Source of the DNA: Dermacentor variabilis
Lineage: Eukaryota > Arthropoda > Arachnida > Ixodida > Ixodidae
Length of the DNA stretch: 64,000 bases
Reading direction: 5' to 3'
Assembly: GCF_050947875.1 (NCBI RefSeq)
Contig: NW_027460412.1
Location: 186,001 to 250,000, forward strand
Shown here piece after piece: positions 23,944 to 36,988 of this stretch. The notes beneath the pieces are model-generated. The model had not been told where the DNA came from. It did not search any database and saw nothing but the letters and a program-made list of their open reading frames with translations. Positions within the stretch are counted from its first letter, which is position 1. The number at the start of each line of letters is the position of its first letter. The translations under genes and the position numbers were made by a program.

Positions 23944-25729
23944 TTTTGCAGAAAACAACGTCCGCGTCTAAAAAAAGATGCATGTGCATGCTTAACAAGT
24001 GGTTTGGCACAAATCCACGTGCGGGTGCTAAAAAGAGCAGATGGACGAGATTAGCACGTCTTTTGGTAGAAATCCATGTGCGCGTTCTGCCAAAAGCACA
24101 ATTTGCGTGCATATCTTGTGGTTTTGCAGAAAACAGTGTCCGCGTCTACCAAAAGATGCATGTGCATGCTTAACAAGTGGTTTGGCACAAATCCATGCGC
24201 GGGTGCTAAAAAGACCAGCATGGCCGTGCTTAGCGCGTCGTTTGGTATAAATCCACGTGCGCGTTCTGCCAAAAGCACCATTTGCATGCACATCTTTAGG
24301 TTTTGCAGAAAACAACGTCCGCGTCTACCAAAAGATGCATGTGCATGCTTAACAAGTGGTTTGGCACAAATCTACGCGCGGGTGCTAAAAAGAGCAGATG
24401 GACGAGATTAGCACGTCGTTTGCTATAAATCTACGTGCGCGCTCTGCCAAAAGCACCATTTGCATGCATACCTTGTGGTTTTGCAGAAAACAACGTCCGC
24501 GTCTACCAAAAGATGCATGTGCATGCTTAACAAGTGGTGTGGCACAAATCCATGCACGGCTGCTCAAAAGAGCAGCATGGGCGTTCTTAGCACGTCGTTT
24601 GGTAGAAATCCACGTGCACGTTCTGCCAAAAGCACCATTTGCATGCACATTTTGTGGTTTTGCAGAAAACAACGTCCGCGTCTACCAAAGCTGCATGTGC
24701 ATGCTTAACAAGTGGTTTGGCACAAATCCAAGCGCGGGTCCTAAAAAAGCAGCATGGGCGTGCTTAGCACGTCGTTTGGTAGAAATCCACGTGCGCGCTC
24801 TCCCAAAAGTACTATTTGCATGCATACCTTGTGGTTTTGCAGAAAACAACGTCCGCGTTTACCAAAATATGCATGTGCATGCTTAACAAGTCGTTTGGCA
24901 CAAATCCATGCGCGGGTCCAAAAAAGAGCAGCATGGGCGTGCTTAGCACGTCCTTTGGTAGAAATCCACGTGCGCGTTCTGCCAAAAGCACCATTTGCAT
25001 GCATATCTTGTTGTTTTGCAGAAAACAACGTCCGCGTCTACCAAAAGATGCATGTGCATGCTTAACAAGTGGTTTGGCACAAATCCATGCGCGGGTGCTA
25101 AAAAGAGCAGCATGGCCGTGCTTATCACGTCGTTTTGTAGAAAGCCACGTGCGCGTTCTGCCAAAATCGCAATTTGAATGCATATCTTGTGGTTTTGCAG
25201 AAAAGAACGTCCGCGTCTACCAAAAGATGCATGTGCATGCTTAACATGTGGTTTGGCACAAATCCATGCGCGGGTGCTAAAAAGAGCAGCATGGGCGTGC
25301 TTAGCAAGTCGTTTGGTAGAAGTCCACGTGCGCGTTCTGCCAAAAGCACCATTTGCATGCACATCTTGTGGTTTTGCAGAAAACAACGTCCGCGTCTACC
25401 AAAAGATGCATGTGCATGCTTAACAAGTGCTCTGGCACAAATCCATGCGCCGGTGCTAAAAAGAGCAGCGTGGGCGTGCCTAGCACGTCGTTTGGTGGAA
25501 ATCCACGTGCGCGTTCTGCCAAAAGCACCATTTGCATATATAGCTTGTGGTTTCGCAGAAAACAACGTCAGCGTCTCCCAAAAGATGCATGTGCATGCTT
25601 AACAAGTGGTTTGGCACAAATCCATGCGCGGGTGCTAAAAAGAGCAGCATGGCCGTGCTTAGCACGTCGTTAGGTAGAAATCCACGTGCGCGTTCTGCCA
25701 AAAGCACCATTTGCATGCACATCTTTAGG
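23944..25729. repeat. HOR unit U6 (10 monomers, 1,786 bp), variant b
   Basis: Carries the full b marker set, with private changes including CTTATCACGTCG near 25,122 and TTTGAATGCATATC near 25,172, the latter destroying one GCATGC palindrome. Confidence 0.85.
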
Positions 25730-27515
25730 TTTTGCAGAAAACAACGTCCGCGTCTACCAAAAGATGCATGTGCATGCTTAACAAGTGGTTTGGCACAAAT
25801 CCACGTGCGGGTGCTAAAAAGAGCAGATGGACGAGATTAGCACGTCTTTTGGTAGAAATCCATGTGCGCGTTCTGCCAAAAGCACAATTTGCGTGCATAT
25901 CTTGTGGTTTTGCAGAAAACAGTGTCCGCGTCTACCAAAAGATGCATGTGCATGCTTAACAAGTGGTTTGGCACAAATCCATGCGCGGGTGCTAAAAAGA
26001 CCAGCATGGCCGTGCTTAGCGCGTCGTTTGGTATAAATCCACGTGCGCGTTCTGCCAAAAGCACCATTTGCATGCACATCTTTAGGTTTTGCAGAAAACA
26101 ACGTCCGCGTCTACCAAAAGATGCATGTGCATGCTTAACAAGTGGTTTGGCACAAATCTACGCGCGGGTGCTAAAAAGAGCAGATGGACGAGATTACCAC
26201 GTCGTTTGCTATAAATCTACGTGCGCGCTCTGCCAAAAGCACCATTTGCATGCATACCTTGTGGTTTTGCAGAAAACAACGTCCGCGTCTACCAAAAGAT
26301 GCATGTGCATGCTTAACAAGTGGTTTGGCACAAATCCATGCGCGGCTGCTCAAAAGAGCAGCATGGGCGTTCTTAGCATGTCGTTTGGTAGAAATCCACG
26401 TGCACGTTCTGCCAAAAGCACCATTTGCATGCACATTTTGTGGTTTTGCAGAAAACAACGTCCGCGTCTACCAAAGCAGCATGTGCATGCTTAACAAGTG
26501 GTTTGGCACAAATGCAAGCGCGGGTCCTAAAAAAGCAGCATGGGCGCGCTTAGCATGTCGTTTGGTAGAAATCCACGTGCGCGCTCTCCCAAAAGTACTA
26601 TTTGCATGCATACCTTGTGGTGTTGCAGAAAACAACGTCCGCGTTTACCAAAATATGCATGTGCATGCTTAACAAGTCGTTTGGCACAAATCCATGCGCG
26701 GGTCCAAAAAAGAGCAGCATGGGCGTGCTTAGCACGGCCTTTGGTAGAAATCCACGTGCGCGTTCTGCCAAAAGCACCATTTGCATGCATATCTTGTTGT
26801 TTTGCAGAAAACAACGTCCGCGTCTACCAAAAGATGCATGTGCATGCTTAACAAGTGGTTTGGCACAAATCCATGCGCGGGTGCTAAAAAGAGCAGCATG
26901 GCCGTGCTTAGCACGTCGTTTTGTAGAAAGCCACGTGCGCGTTCTGCCAAAAGCGCAATTTGCATGCATATCTTGTGGTTTTGCAGAAAAGAACGTCCGC
27001 GTCTACCAAAAGATGCATGTGCATGCTTAACATGTGGTTTGGCACAAATCCATGCGCGGGTGCTAAAAAGAGCAGCATGGGCGTGCTTAGCAAGTCGTTT
27101 GGTAGAAGTCCACGTGCGCGTTCTGCCAAAAGCACCATTTGCATGCACATCTTGTGGTTTTGCAGAAAACAACGTCCGCGTCTACCAAAAGATGCATGTG
27201 CATGCTTAACAAGTGCTCTGGCACAAATCCATGCGCCGGTGCTAAAAAGAGCAGCGTGGGCGTGCCTAGCACGTCGTTTGGTAGAAATCCACGTGCGCGT
27301 TCTGCCAAAAGCACCATTTGCATATATAGCTTGTGGTTTCGCAGAAAACAACGTCAGCGTCTCCCAAAAGATGCATGTGCATGCTTAACAAGTGGTTTGG
27401 CACAAATCCATGCGCGGGTGCTAAAAAGAGCAGCATGGCCGTGCTTAGCACGTCGTTAGGTAGAAATCCACGTGCGCGTTCTGCCAAAAGCACCATTTGC
27501 ATGCACATCTTTAGG
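25730..27515. repeat. HOR unit U7 (10 monomers, 1,786 bp), variant a
   Basis: Carries a markers. Private changes include GAGATTACCACG near 26,190 and CTTAGCATGTCG near 26,374. Confidence 0.85.
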
Positions 27516-30500
27516 TTTTGCAGAAAACAACGTCCGCGTCTAAAAAAAGATGCATGTGCATGCTTAACAAGTGGTTTGGCACAAATCCACGTGCGGGTGC
27601 TAAAAAGAGCAGATGGACGAGATTAGCACGTCTTTTGGTAGAAATCCATGTGCGCGTTCTGCCAAAAGCACAATTTGCGTGCATATCTTGTGGTTTTGCA
27701 GAAAACAGTGTCCGCGTCTACCAAAAGATGCATGTGCATGCTTAACAAGTGGTTTGGCACAAATCCATGCGCGGGTGCTAAAAAGACCAGCATGGCCGTG
27801 CTTAGCGCGTCGTTTGGTATAAATCCACGTGCGCGTTCTGCCAAAAGCACCATTTGCATGCACATCTTTAGGTTTTGCAGAAAACAACGTCCGCGTCTAC
27901 CAAAAGATGCATGTGCATGCTTAACAAGTGGTTTGGCACAAATCTACGCGCGGGTGCTAAAAAGAGCAGATGGACGAGATTAGCACGTCGTTTGCTATAA
28001 ATCTACGTGCGCGCTCTGCCAAAAGCACCATTTGCATGCATACCTTGTGGTTTTGCAGAAAACAACGTCCGCGTCTACCAAAAGATGCATGTGCATGCTT
28101 AACAAGTGGTGTGGCACAAATCCATGCACGGCTGCTCAAAAGAGCAGCATGGGCGTTCTTAGCACGTCGTTTGGTAGAAATCCACGTGCACGTTCTGCCA
28201 AAAGCACCATTTGCATGCACATTTTGTGGTTTTGCAGAAAACAACGTCCGCGTCTACCAAAGCTGCATGTGCATGCTTAACAAGTGGTTTGGCACAAATC
28301 CAAGCGCGGGTCCTAAAAAAGCAGCATGGGCGTGCTTAGCACGTCGTTTGGTAGAAATCCACGTGCGCGCTCTCCCAAAAGTACTATTTGCATGCATACC
28401 TTGTGGTTTTGCAGAAAACAACGTCCGCGTTTACCAAAATATGCATGTGCATGCTTAACAAGTCGTTTGGCACAAATCTATGCGCGGGTCCAAAAAAGAG
28501 CAGCATGGGCGTGCTTAGCACGTCCTTTGGTAGAAATCCACGTGCGCGTTCTGCCAAAAGCACCATTTGCATGCATATCTTGTTGTTTTGCAGAAAACAA
28601 CGTCCGCGTCTACCAAAAGATGCATGTGCATGCTTAACAAGTGGTTTGGCACAAATCCATGCGCGGGTGCTAAAAAGAGCAGCATGGCCGTGCTTAGCAC
28701 GTCGTTTTGTAGAAAGCCACGTGCGCGTTCTGCCAAAATCGCAATTTGCATGCATATCTTGTGGTTTTGCAGAAAAGAACGTCCGCGTCTACCAAAAGAT
28801 GCATGTGCATGCTTAACATGTGGTTTGGCACAAATCCATGCGCGGGTGCTAAAAAGAGCAGCATGGGCGTGCTTAGCAAGTCGTTTGGTAGAAGTCCACG
28901 TGCGCGTTCTGCCAAAAGCACCATTTGCATGCACATCTTGTGGTTTTGCAGAAAACAACGTCCGCGTCTACCAAAAGATGCATGTGCATGCTTAACAAGT
29001 GCTCTGGCACAAATCCATGCGCCGGTGCTAAAAAGAGCAGCGTGGGCGTGCCTAGCACGTCGTTTGGTGGAAATCCACGTGCGCGTTCTGCCAAAAGCAC
29101 CATTTGCATATATAGCCTGTGGTTTCGCAGAAAACAACGTCAGCGTCTCCCAAAAGATGCATGTGCATGCTTAACAAGTGGTTTGGCACAAATCCATGCG
29201 CGGGTCAAAAAAAGAGCAGCATGGGCGTGCTTAGCACGTCCTTTGGTAGAAATCCACGTGCGCGTTCTGCCAAAAGCACCATTTGCATGCATATCTTGTT
29301 GTTTTGCAGAAAACAACGTCCGCGTCTACCAAAAGATGCATGTGCATGCTTAACAAGTGCTTTGGCACAAATCCATGCGCGGGTCCAAAAAAGAGCAGCA
29401 TGGGCGTGCTTCGCACGTCGTTTGGTAGAAATCCACGTGCGCGTTCTGCCAAAAGCACCATTTGCATGCATATCTTGTGGTTTTGCAGAAAAGAACGTCC
29501 GCGTCTACCAAAAGATGCATGTACATGCTTAACAAGTGGTTTGGCACAAATCCATGCGCGGGTGCTAAAAGGGGCAGCATGGACGTGCTTAGCACGTTGT
29601 TTGGTAGAAATCCACGTGCGCGTTCTGACAAAAGCACCATTTGCATGCATATCTTGTGGTTTTGCAGAAAACAACGTCCGCGTCTACCAAAAGATGCATG
29701 TGCATGCTTAACAAGTGGTTTGGCACAAATCCATGCGCGGGTGCTAAAAAGAGCAGCATGGCCGTGCTTAGCGCGGCGTTTGGTAGAAATCCACGTGCGC
29801 GTTCTACCAAAAGCACCATTTGCATGCACATCTTTAGGTTTTGCAGAAAACAACGTCCGCGTCTACCAAAAGATAAATATGCATGCTTAACGAGTGGTTT
29901 GGCACAAATCCACGCGCGGGTGCTAAAAAGAGCAGATGGACGAGATTAGCACGTCATCTGCTAGAAATCTACGTGCGCGCTCTGCCAAAAGCACCATTTG
30001 CATGCATACCTTGTGGTTTTGCAGAAAACAACGTCCGCGTCTACCAAAAGATGCATGTGCAAGCTTAACAAGTGGTCTGTCTCAAATCCATGGGCGGATG
30101 CTAAAAAGAGCAGCATGGGCGTGCTTAGCACGTCATTTGGTAGAAATCCACGTGCCCGTTCTGCCAAAAGCACCATTTGCATGCATACCTTGTGGTTTTG
30201 CAGATAACAACGTCCGCGTCTGCTAAAATATGCATGTGCATGCTTAACAAGTGGTTTGGCACAAATCCATGCGCGGGTGCTAAAACGAGCAGCATGGGCG
30301 TGCTTAGCAAGTCGTTTGGTAGAAGTCCACGTGCGCGTTCTGCCAAAAGCACCATTTGCATGCACATCTTGTGGTTTTGCAGAAAACAACGTCCGCGTCT
30401 ACCAAAAGATGCATGTGCATGCTTAACAAGTGCTCTGGCACAAATCCATGCGCCGGTGCTAAAAAGAGCAGCGTGGGCGTGCCTAGCACGTCGTTTGGTA

Positions 30501-31090
30501 GAAATCCACGTGCGCGTTCTGCCAAAAGCACCATTTGCATATATAGCTTGTGGTTTCGCAGAAAACAACGTCAGCGTCTCCCAAAAGATGCATGTGCATG
30601 CTTAACAAGTGGTTTGGCACAAATCCATGCGCGGGTCAAAAAAAGAGCAGCATGGGCGTGCTTAGCACGTCCTTTGGTAGAAATCCACGTGCGCGTTCTG
30701 CCAAAAGCACCATTTGCATGCATATCTTGTTGTTTTGCAGAAAACAACGTCCGCGTCTACCAAAAGATGCATGTGCATGCTTAACAAGTGCTTTGGCACA
30801 AATCCATGCGCGGGTCCAAAAAAGAGCAGCATGGCCGTGCTTAGCGCGTCGTTTGGTATAAATCCACGTGCGCGTTCTGCCAAAAGCACCATTTGCATGC
30901 ACATCTTTAGGTTTTGCAGAAAACAACGTCCGCGTCTACCAAAAGATGCATGTGCATGTTTAACAAGTGGTTTGGCACAAATCCATGCGCGGGTGCTAAA
31001 AAGAGCAGCATGGCCGTGCTTAGCACGTCGTTAGGTAGAAATCCACGTGCGCGTTCTGCCAAAAGCACCATTTGCATGCACATCTTTAGG
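27516..31090. repeat. HOR unit U8 (20 monomers, 3,575 bp), variant b core plus cassette
   Basis: 27,516 to about 29,190 is a b-type core. The array then enters the longer cassette also seen in U0 (shift 15,899 bp), returns to core-type monomers near 30,300-30,600, and ends with a repeated CATCTTTAGG monomer before 31,091. Confidence 0.8.
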
Positions 31091-34000
31091 TTTTGCAGAA
31101 AACAACGTCCGCGTCTACCAAAAGATGCATGTGCATGCTTAACAAGTGGTTTGGCACAAATCCACGTGCGGGTGCTAAAAAGAGCAGATGGACGAGATTA
31201 GCACGTCTTTTGGTAGAAATCCATGTGCGCGTTCTGCCAAAAGCACAATTTGCGTGCATATCTTGTGGTTTTGCAGAAAACAGTGTCCGCGTCTACCAAA
31301 AGATGCATGTGCATGCTTAACAAGTGGTTTGGCACAAATCCATGCGCGGGTGCTAAAAAGACCAGCATGGCCGTGCTTAGCGCGTCGTTTGGTATAAATC
31401 CACGTGCGCGTTCTGCCAAAAGCACCATTTGCATGCACATCTTTAGGTTTTGCAGAAAACAACGTCCGCGTCTACCAAAAGATGCATGTGCATGCTTAAC
31501 AAGTGGTTTGGCACAAATCTACGCGCGGGTGCTAAAAAGAGCAGATGGACGAGATTAGCACGTCGTTTGCTATAAATCTACGTGCGCGCTCTGCCAAAAG
31601 CACCATTTGCATGCATACCTTGTGGTTTTGCAGAAAACAACGTCCGCGTCTACCAAAAGATGCATGTGCATGCTTAACAAGTGGTTTGGCACAAATCCAT
31701 GCGCGGCTGCTCAAAAGAGCAGCATGGGCGTTCTTAGCACGTCGTTTGGTAGAAATCCATGTGCACGTTCTGCCAAAAGCACCATTTGCATGCACATTTT
31801 GTGGTTTTGCAGAAAACAACGTCCGCGTCTACCAAAGCTGCATGTGCATGCTTAACAAGTGGTTTGGCACAAATCCAAGCGCGGGTCCTAAAAAAGCAGC
31901 ATGGGCGTGCTTAGCACGTCGTTTGGTAGAAATCCACGTGCGCGCTCTCCCAAAAGTACTATTTGCATGCATACCTTGTGGTTTTGCAGAAAACAACGTC
32001 CGCGTTTACCAAAATATGCATGTGCATGCTTAACAAGTCGTTTGGCACAAATCCATGCGCGGGTCCAAAAAAGAGCAGCATGGGCGTGCTTAGCACGTCC
32101 TTTGGTAGAAATCCACGTGCGCGTTCTGCCAAAAGCACCATTTGCATGCATATCTTGTTGTTTTGCAGAAAACAACGTCCGCGTCTACCAAAAGATGCAT
32201 GTGCATGCTTAACAAGTGGTTTGGCACAAATCCATGCGCGGGTGCTAAAAAGAGCAGCATGGCCGTGCTTAGCACGTCGTTTTGTAGAAAGCCACCTGCG
32301 CGTTCTGCCAAAAGCGCAATTTGCATGCATATCTTGTGGTTTTGCAGAAAAGAACGTCCGCGTCTACCAAAAGATGCATGTGCATGCTTAACATGTGGTT
32401 TGGCACAAATCCATGCGCGGGTGCTAAAAAGAGCAGCATGGGCGTGCTTAGCAAGTCGTTTGGTAGAAGTCCACGTGCGCGTTCTGCCAAAAGCACCATT
32501 TGCATGCACATCTTGTGGTTTTGCTGAAAACAACGTCCGCGTCTACCAAAAGATGCATGTGCGTGCTTAACAAGTGCTCTGGCACAAATCCATGCGCCGG
32601 TGCTAAAAAGAGCAGCGTGGGCGTGCCTAGCACGTCGTTTGGTAGAAATCCACGTGCGCGTTCTGCCAAAAGCACCATTTGCATATATAGCTTGTGGTTT
32701 CGCAGAAAACAACGTCAGCGTCTCCCAAAAGATGCATGTGCATGCTTAACAAGTGGTTTGGCACAAATCCATGCGCGGGTCAAAAAAAGAGCAGCATGGG
32801 CGTGCTTAGCACGTCCTTTGGTAGAAATCCACGTGCGCGTTCTGCCAAAAGCACCATTTGCATGCATATCTTGTTGTTTTGCAGAAAACAACGTCCGCGT
32901 CTACCAAAAGATGCAAGTGCATGCTTAACAAGTGCTTTGGCACAAATCCATGCGCGGGTCCAAAAAAGAGCAGCATGGGCGTGCTTCGCACGTCGTTTGG
33001 TAGAAATCCACGTGCGCGTTCTGCCAAAAGCACCATTTGCATGCATATCTTGTGGTTTTGCAGTAAAGAACGTCCGCGTCTACCAAAAGATGCATGTGCA
33101 TGCTTAACAAGTGGTTTGGCACAAATCCATGCGCGGGTGCTAAAAGGGGCAGCATGGACGTGCTTAGCACGTTGTTTGGTAGAAATCCACGTGCGCGTTC
33201 TGACAAAAGCACCATTTGCATGCATATCTTGTGGTTTTGCAGAAACCAACGTCCGCGTCTACCAAAAGATGCATGTGCATGCTTAACAAGTGGTTTGGCA
33301 CAAATCCATGCGCGGGTGCTAAAAAGAGCAGCATGGCCGTGCTTAGCGCGGCGTTTGGTTGAAATCCACGTGCGCGTTCTGCCAAAAGCACCATTTGCAT
33401 GCACATCTTTAGGTTTTGCAGAAAACAACGTCCGCGTCTACCAAAAGATAAATATGCATGCTTAACAAGTGGTTTGGCACAAATCCACGCGCGGGTGCTA
33501 AAAAGAGCAGATGGACGAGATTAGCACGTCATCTGCTAGAAATCTACGTGCGCGCTCTGCCAAAAGCACCATTTGCATGCATACCTTGTGGTTTTGCAGA
33601 AAACAACGTCCGCGTCTACCAAAAGATGCATGTGCAAGCTTAACAAGTGGCCTGTCTCAAATCCATGGGCGGGTGCTAAAAAGAGCAGCATGGGCGTGCT
33701 TAGCACGTCATTTGGTAGAAATTCACGTGCCCGTTCTGCCAAAAGCACCATTTGCATGCATACCTTGTGGTTTTGCAGATAACAACGTCCGCGTCTGCTA
33801 AAATATGCATGTGCATGCTTAACAAGTGGTTTGGCACAAATCCATGCGCGGGTGCTAAAAAGAGCAGCATGGGCGTGCTTAGCACGTCCTTTGGTAGAAA
33901 TCCACGTGCGCGTTCTGCCAAAAGCACCATTTGCATGCACATCTTTAGGTTTTGCAGAAAACAACGTCCGCGTCTACCAAAAGATGCATGTGCATGTTTA

Positions 34001-34128
34001 ACAAGTGGTTTGGCACAAATCCATGCGCGGGTGCTAAAAAGAGCAGCATGGCCGTGCTTAGCACGTCGTTAGGTAGAAATCCACGTGCGCGTTCTGCCAA
34101 AAGCACCATTTGCATGCACATCTTTAGG
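31091..34128. repeat. HOR unit U9 (17 monomers, 3,038 bp)
   Basis: Core plus cassette, almost identical to U10 at a shift of 3,038 bp for its first ~1.9 kb. A private marker shared with U10 and with R units is CCACCTGCGCG (near 32,292), where CACGTG is lost. Confidence 0.8.
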
Positions 34129-36988
34129 TTTTGCAGAAAACAACGTCCGCGTCTACCAAAAGATGCATGTGCATGCTTAACAAGTGGTTTGGCACAAATC
34201 CACGTGCGGGTGCTAAAAAGAGCAGATGGACGAGATTAGCACGTCTTTTGGTAGAAATCCATGTGCGCGTTCTGCCAAAAGCACAATTTGCGTGCATATC
34301 TTGTGGTTTTGCAGAAAACAGTGTCCGCGTCTACCAAAAGATGCATGTGCATGCTTAACAAGTGGTTTGGCACAAATCCATGCGCGGGTGCTAAAAAGAC
34401 CAGCATGGCCGTGCTTAGCGCGTCGTTTGGTATAAATCCACGTGCGCGTTCTGCCAAAAGCACCATTTGCATGCACATCTTTAGGTTTTGCAGAAAACAA
34501 CGTCCGCGTCTACCAAAAGATGCATGTGCATGCTTAACAAGTGGTTTGGCACAAATCTACGCGCGGGTGCTAAAAAGAGCAGATGGACGAGATTAGCACG
34601 TCGTTTGCTATAAATCTACGTGCGCGCTCTGCCAAAAGCACCATTTGCATGCATACCTTGTGGTTTTGCAGAAAACAACGTCCGCGTCTACCAAAAGATG
34701 CATGTGCATGCTTAACAAGTGGTTTGGCACAAATCCATGCGCGGCTGCTCAAAAGAGCAGCATGGGCGTTCTTAGCACGTCGTTTGGTAGAAATCCATGT
34801 GCACGTTCTGCCAAAAGCACCATTTGCATGCACATTTTGTGGTTTTGCAGAAAACAACGTCCGCGTCTACCAAAGCTGCATGTGCATGCTTAACAAGTGG
34901 TTTGGCACAAATCCAAGCGCGGGTCCTAAAAAAGCAGCATGGGCGTGCTTAGCACGTCGTTTGGTAGAAATCCACGTGCGCGCTCTCCCAAAAGTACTAT
35001 TTGCATGCATACCTTGTGGTTTTGCAGAAAACAACGTCCGCGTTTACCAAAATATGCATGTGCATGCTTAACAAGTCGTTTGGCACAAATCCATGCGCGG
35101 GTCCAAAAAAGAGCAGCATGGGCGTGCTTAGCACGTCCTTTGGTAGAAATCCACGTGCGCGTTCTGCCAAAAGCACCATTTGCATGCATATCTTGTTGTT
35201 TTGCAGAAAACAACGTCCGCGTCTACCAAAAGATGCATGTGCATGCTTAACAAGTGGTTTGGCACAAATCCATGCGCGGGTGCTAAAAAGAGCAGCATGG
35301 CCGTGCTTAGCACGTCGTTTTGTAGAAAGCCACCTGCGCGTTCTGCCAAAAGCGCAATTTGCATGCATATCTTGTGGTTTTGCAGAAAAGAACGTCCGCG
35401 TCTACCAAAAGATGCATGTGCATGCTTAACATGTGGTTTGGCACAAATCCATGCGCGGGTGCTAAAAAGAGCAGCATGGGCGTGCTTAGCAAGTCGTTTG
35501 GTAGAAGTCCACGTGCGCGTTCTGCCAAAAGCACCATTTGCATGCACATCTTGTGGTTTTGCAGAAAACAACGTCCGCGTCTACCAAAAGATGCATGTGC
35601 GTGCTTAACAAGTGCTCTGGCACAAATCCATGCGCCGGTGCTAAAAAGAGCAGCGTGGGCGTGCCTAGCACGTCGTTTGGTAGAAATCCACGTGCGCGTT
35701 CTGCCAAAAGCACCATTTGCATATATAGCTTGTGGTTTCGCAGAAAACAACGTCAGCGTCTCCCAAAAGATGCATGTGCATGCTTAACAAGTGGTTTGGC
35801 ACAAATCCATGCGCGGGTCAAAAAAAGAGCAGCATGGGCGTGCTTAGCACGTCCTTTGGTAGAAATCCACGTGCGCGTTCTGCCAAAAGCACCATTTGCA
35901 TGCATATCTTGTTGTTTTGCAGAAAACAACGTCCGCGTCTACCAAAAGATGCAAGTGCATGCTTAACAAGTGCTTTGGCACAAATCCATGCGCGGGTCCA
36001 AAAAAGAGCAGCATGGGCGTGCTTCGCACGTCGTTTGGTAGAAATCCACGTGCGCGTTCTGCCAAAAGCACCATTTGCATGCATATCTTGTGGTTTTGCA
36101 GAAAACAACGTCCGCGTCTACCAAAAGATGCATGTGCAAGCTTAACAAGTGGCCTGTCTCAAATCCATGGGCGGGTGCTAAAAAGAGCAGCATGGGCGTG
36201 CTTAGCACGTCATTTGGTAGAAATTCACGTGCCCGTTCTGCCAAAAGCACCATTTGCATGCATACCTTGTGGTTTTGCAGATAACAACGTCCGCGTCTGC
36301 TAAAATATGCATGTGCATGCTTAACAAGTGGTTTGGCACAAATCCATGCGCGGGTGCTAAAAAGAGCAGCATGGGCGTGCTTAGCACGTCCTTTGGTAGA
36401 AATCCACGTGCGCGTTCTGCCAAAACCACCATTTGCATGCATATCTTGTGGTTTTGCAGAAAACAACGTCCGCGTCTACCAAAAGATGCATGTGGATGTT
36501 TAACAAGTGGTTTGGCACAAATTCATGCGCGGGTGCTAAAAAGAGCAGCATGGGCGTGCTTATCACGTCGTTTGGTAGAAATCCAAGTGCGCGTTCTGCC
36601 AAAAGCACCATTTGCATGCATATCTTGTGGTTTTGCAGAAAAGAACGTCCGCGTCTACCAAAAGTTGCATGTGCATGCTTAACAAGTGGTTTGGCACAAA
36701 TCCATGCGCGGGTGCTAAAAAGAGCAGCATGGGCGTGCTTAGCACGTTGTTTGGTAGAAATGCACGTGCGCGTTCTGCCAAAAGCACCATTTGCATGCAT
36801 ATCTTGTGGTTTTGCAGAAAACAACGTCCGCGTCTACCAAAAGATACATGTGCATGCTTAACAAGTGATTTGGCACAAATCCACGCGCGGGTGCTAAAAA
36901 GAGCAGCATGGCCGTGCTTAGCGCGTCGTTTGGTAGAAACCCACGTGCGCGTTCTGCCAAAAGCACCATTTGCATGCACATCTTTAGG
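34129..36988. repeat. HOR unit U10 (16 monomers, 2,860 bp), transition to family R
   Basis: Follows U9 at a shift of 3,038 bp to about 36,086 and at 2,502 bp from about 36,106, so 536 bp (3 monomers) are missing. After about 36,430 it changes to monomers typical of family R ends (TTATCACGTCG, AAAGTTGCATGTG). Confidence 0.75.
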
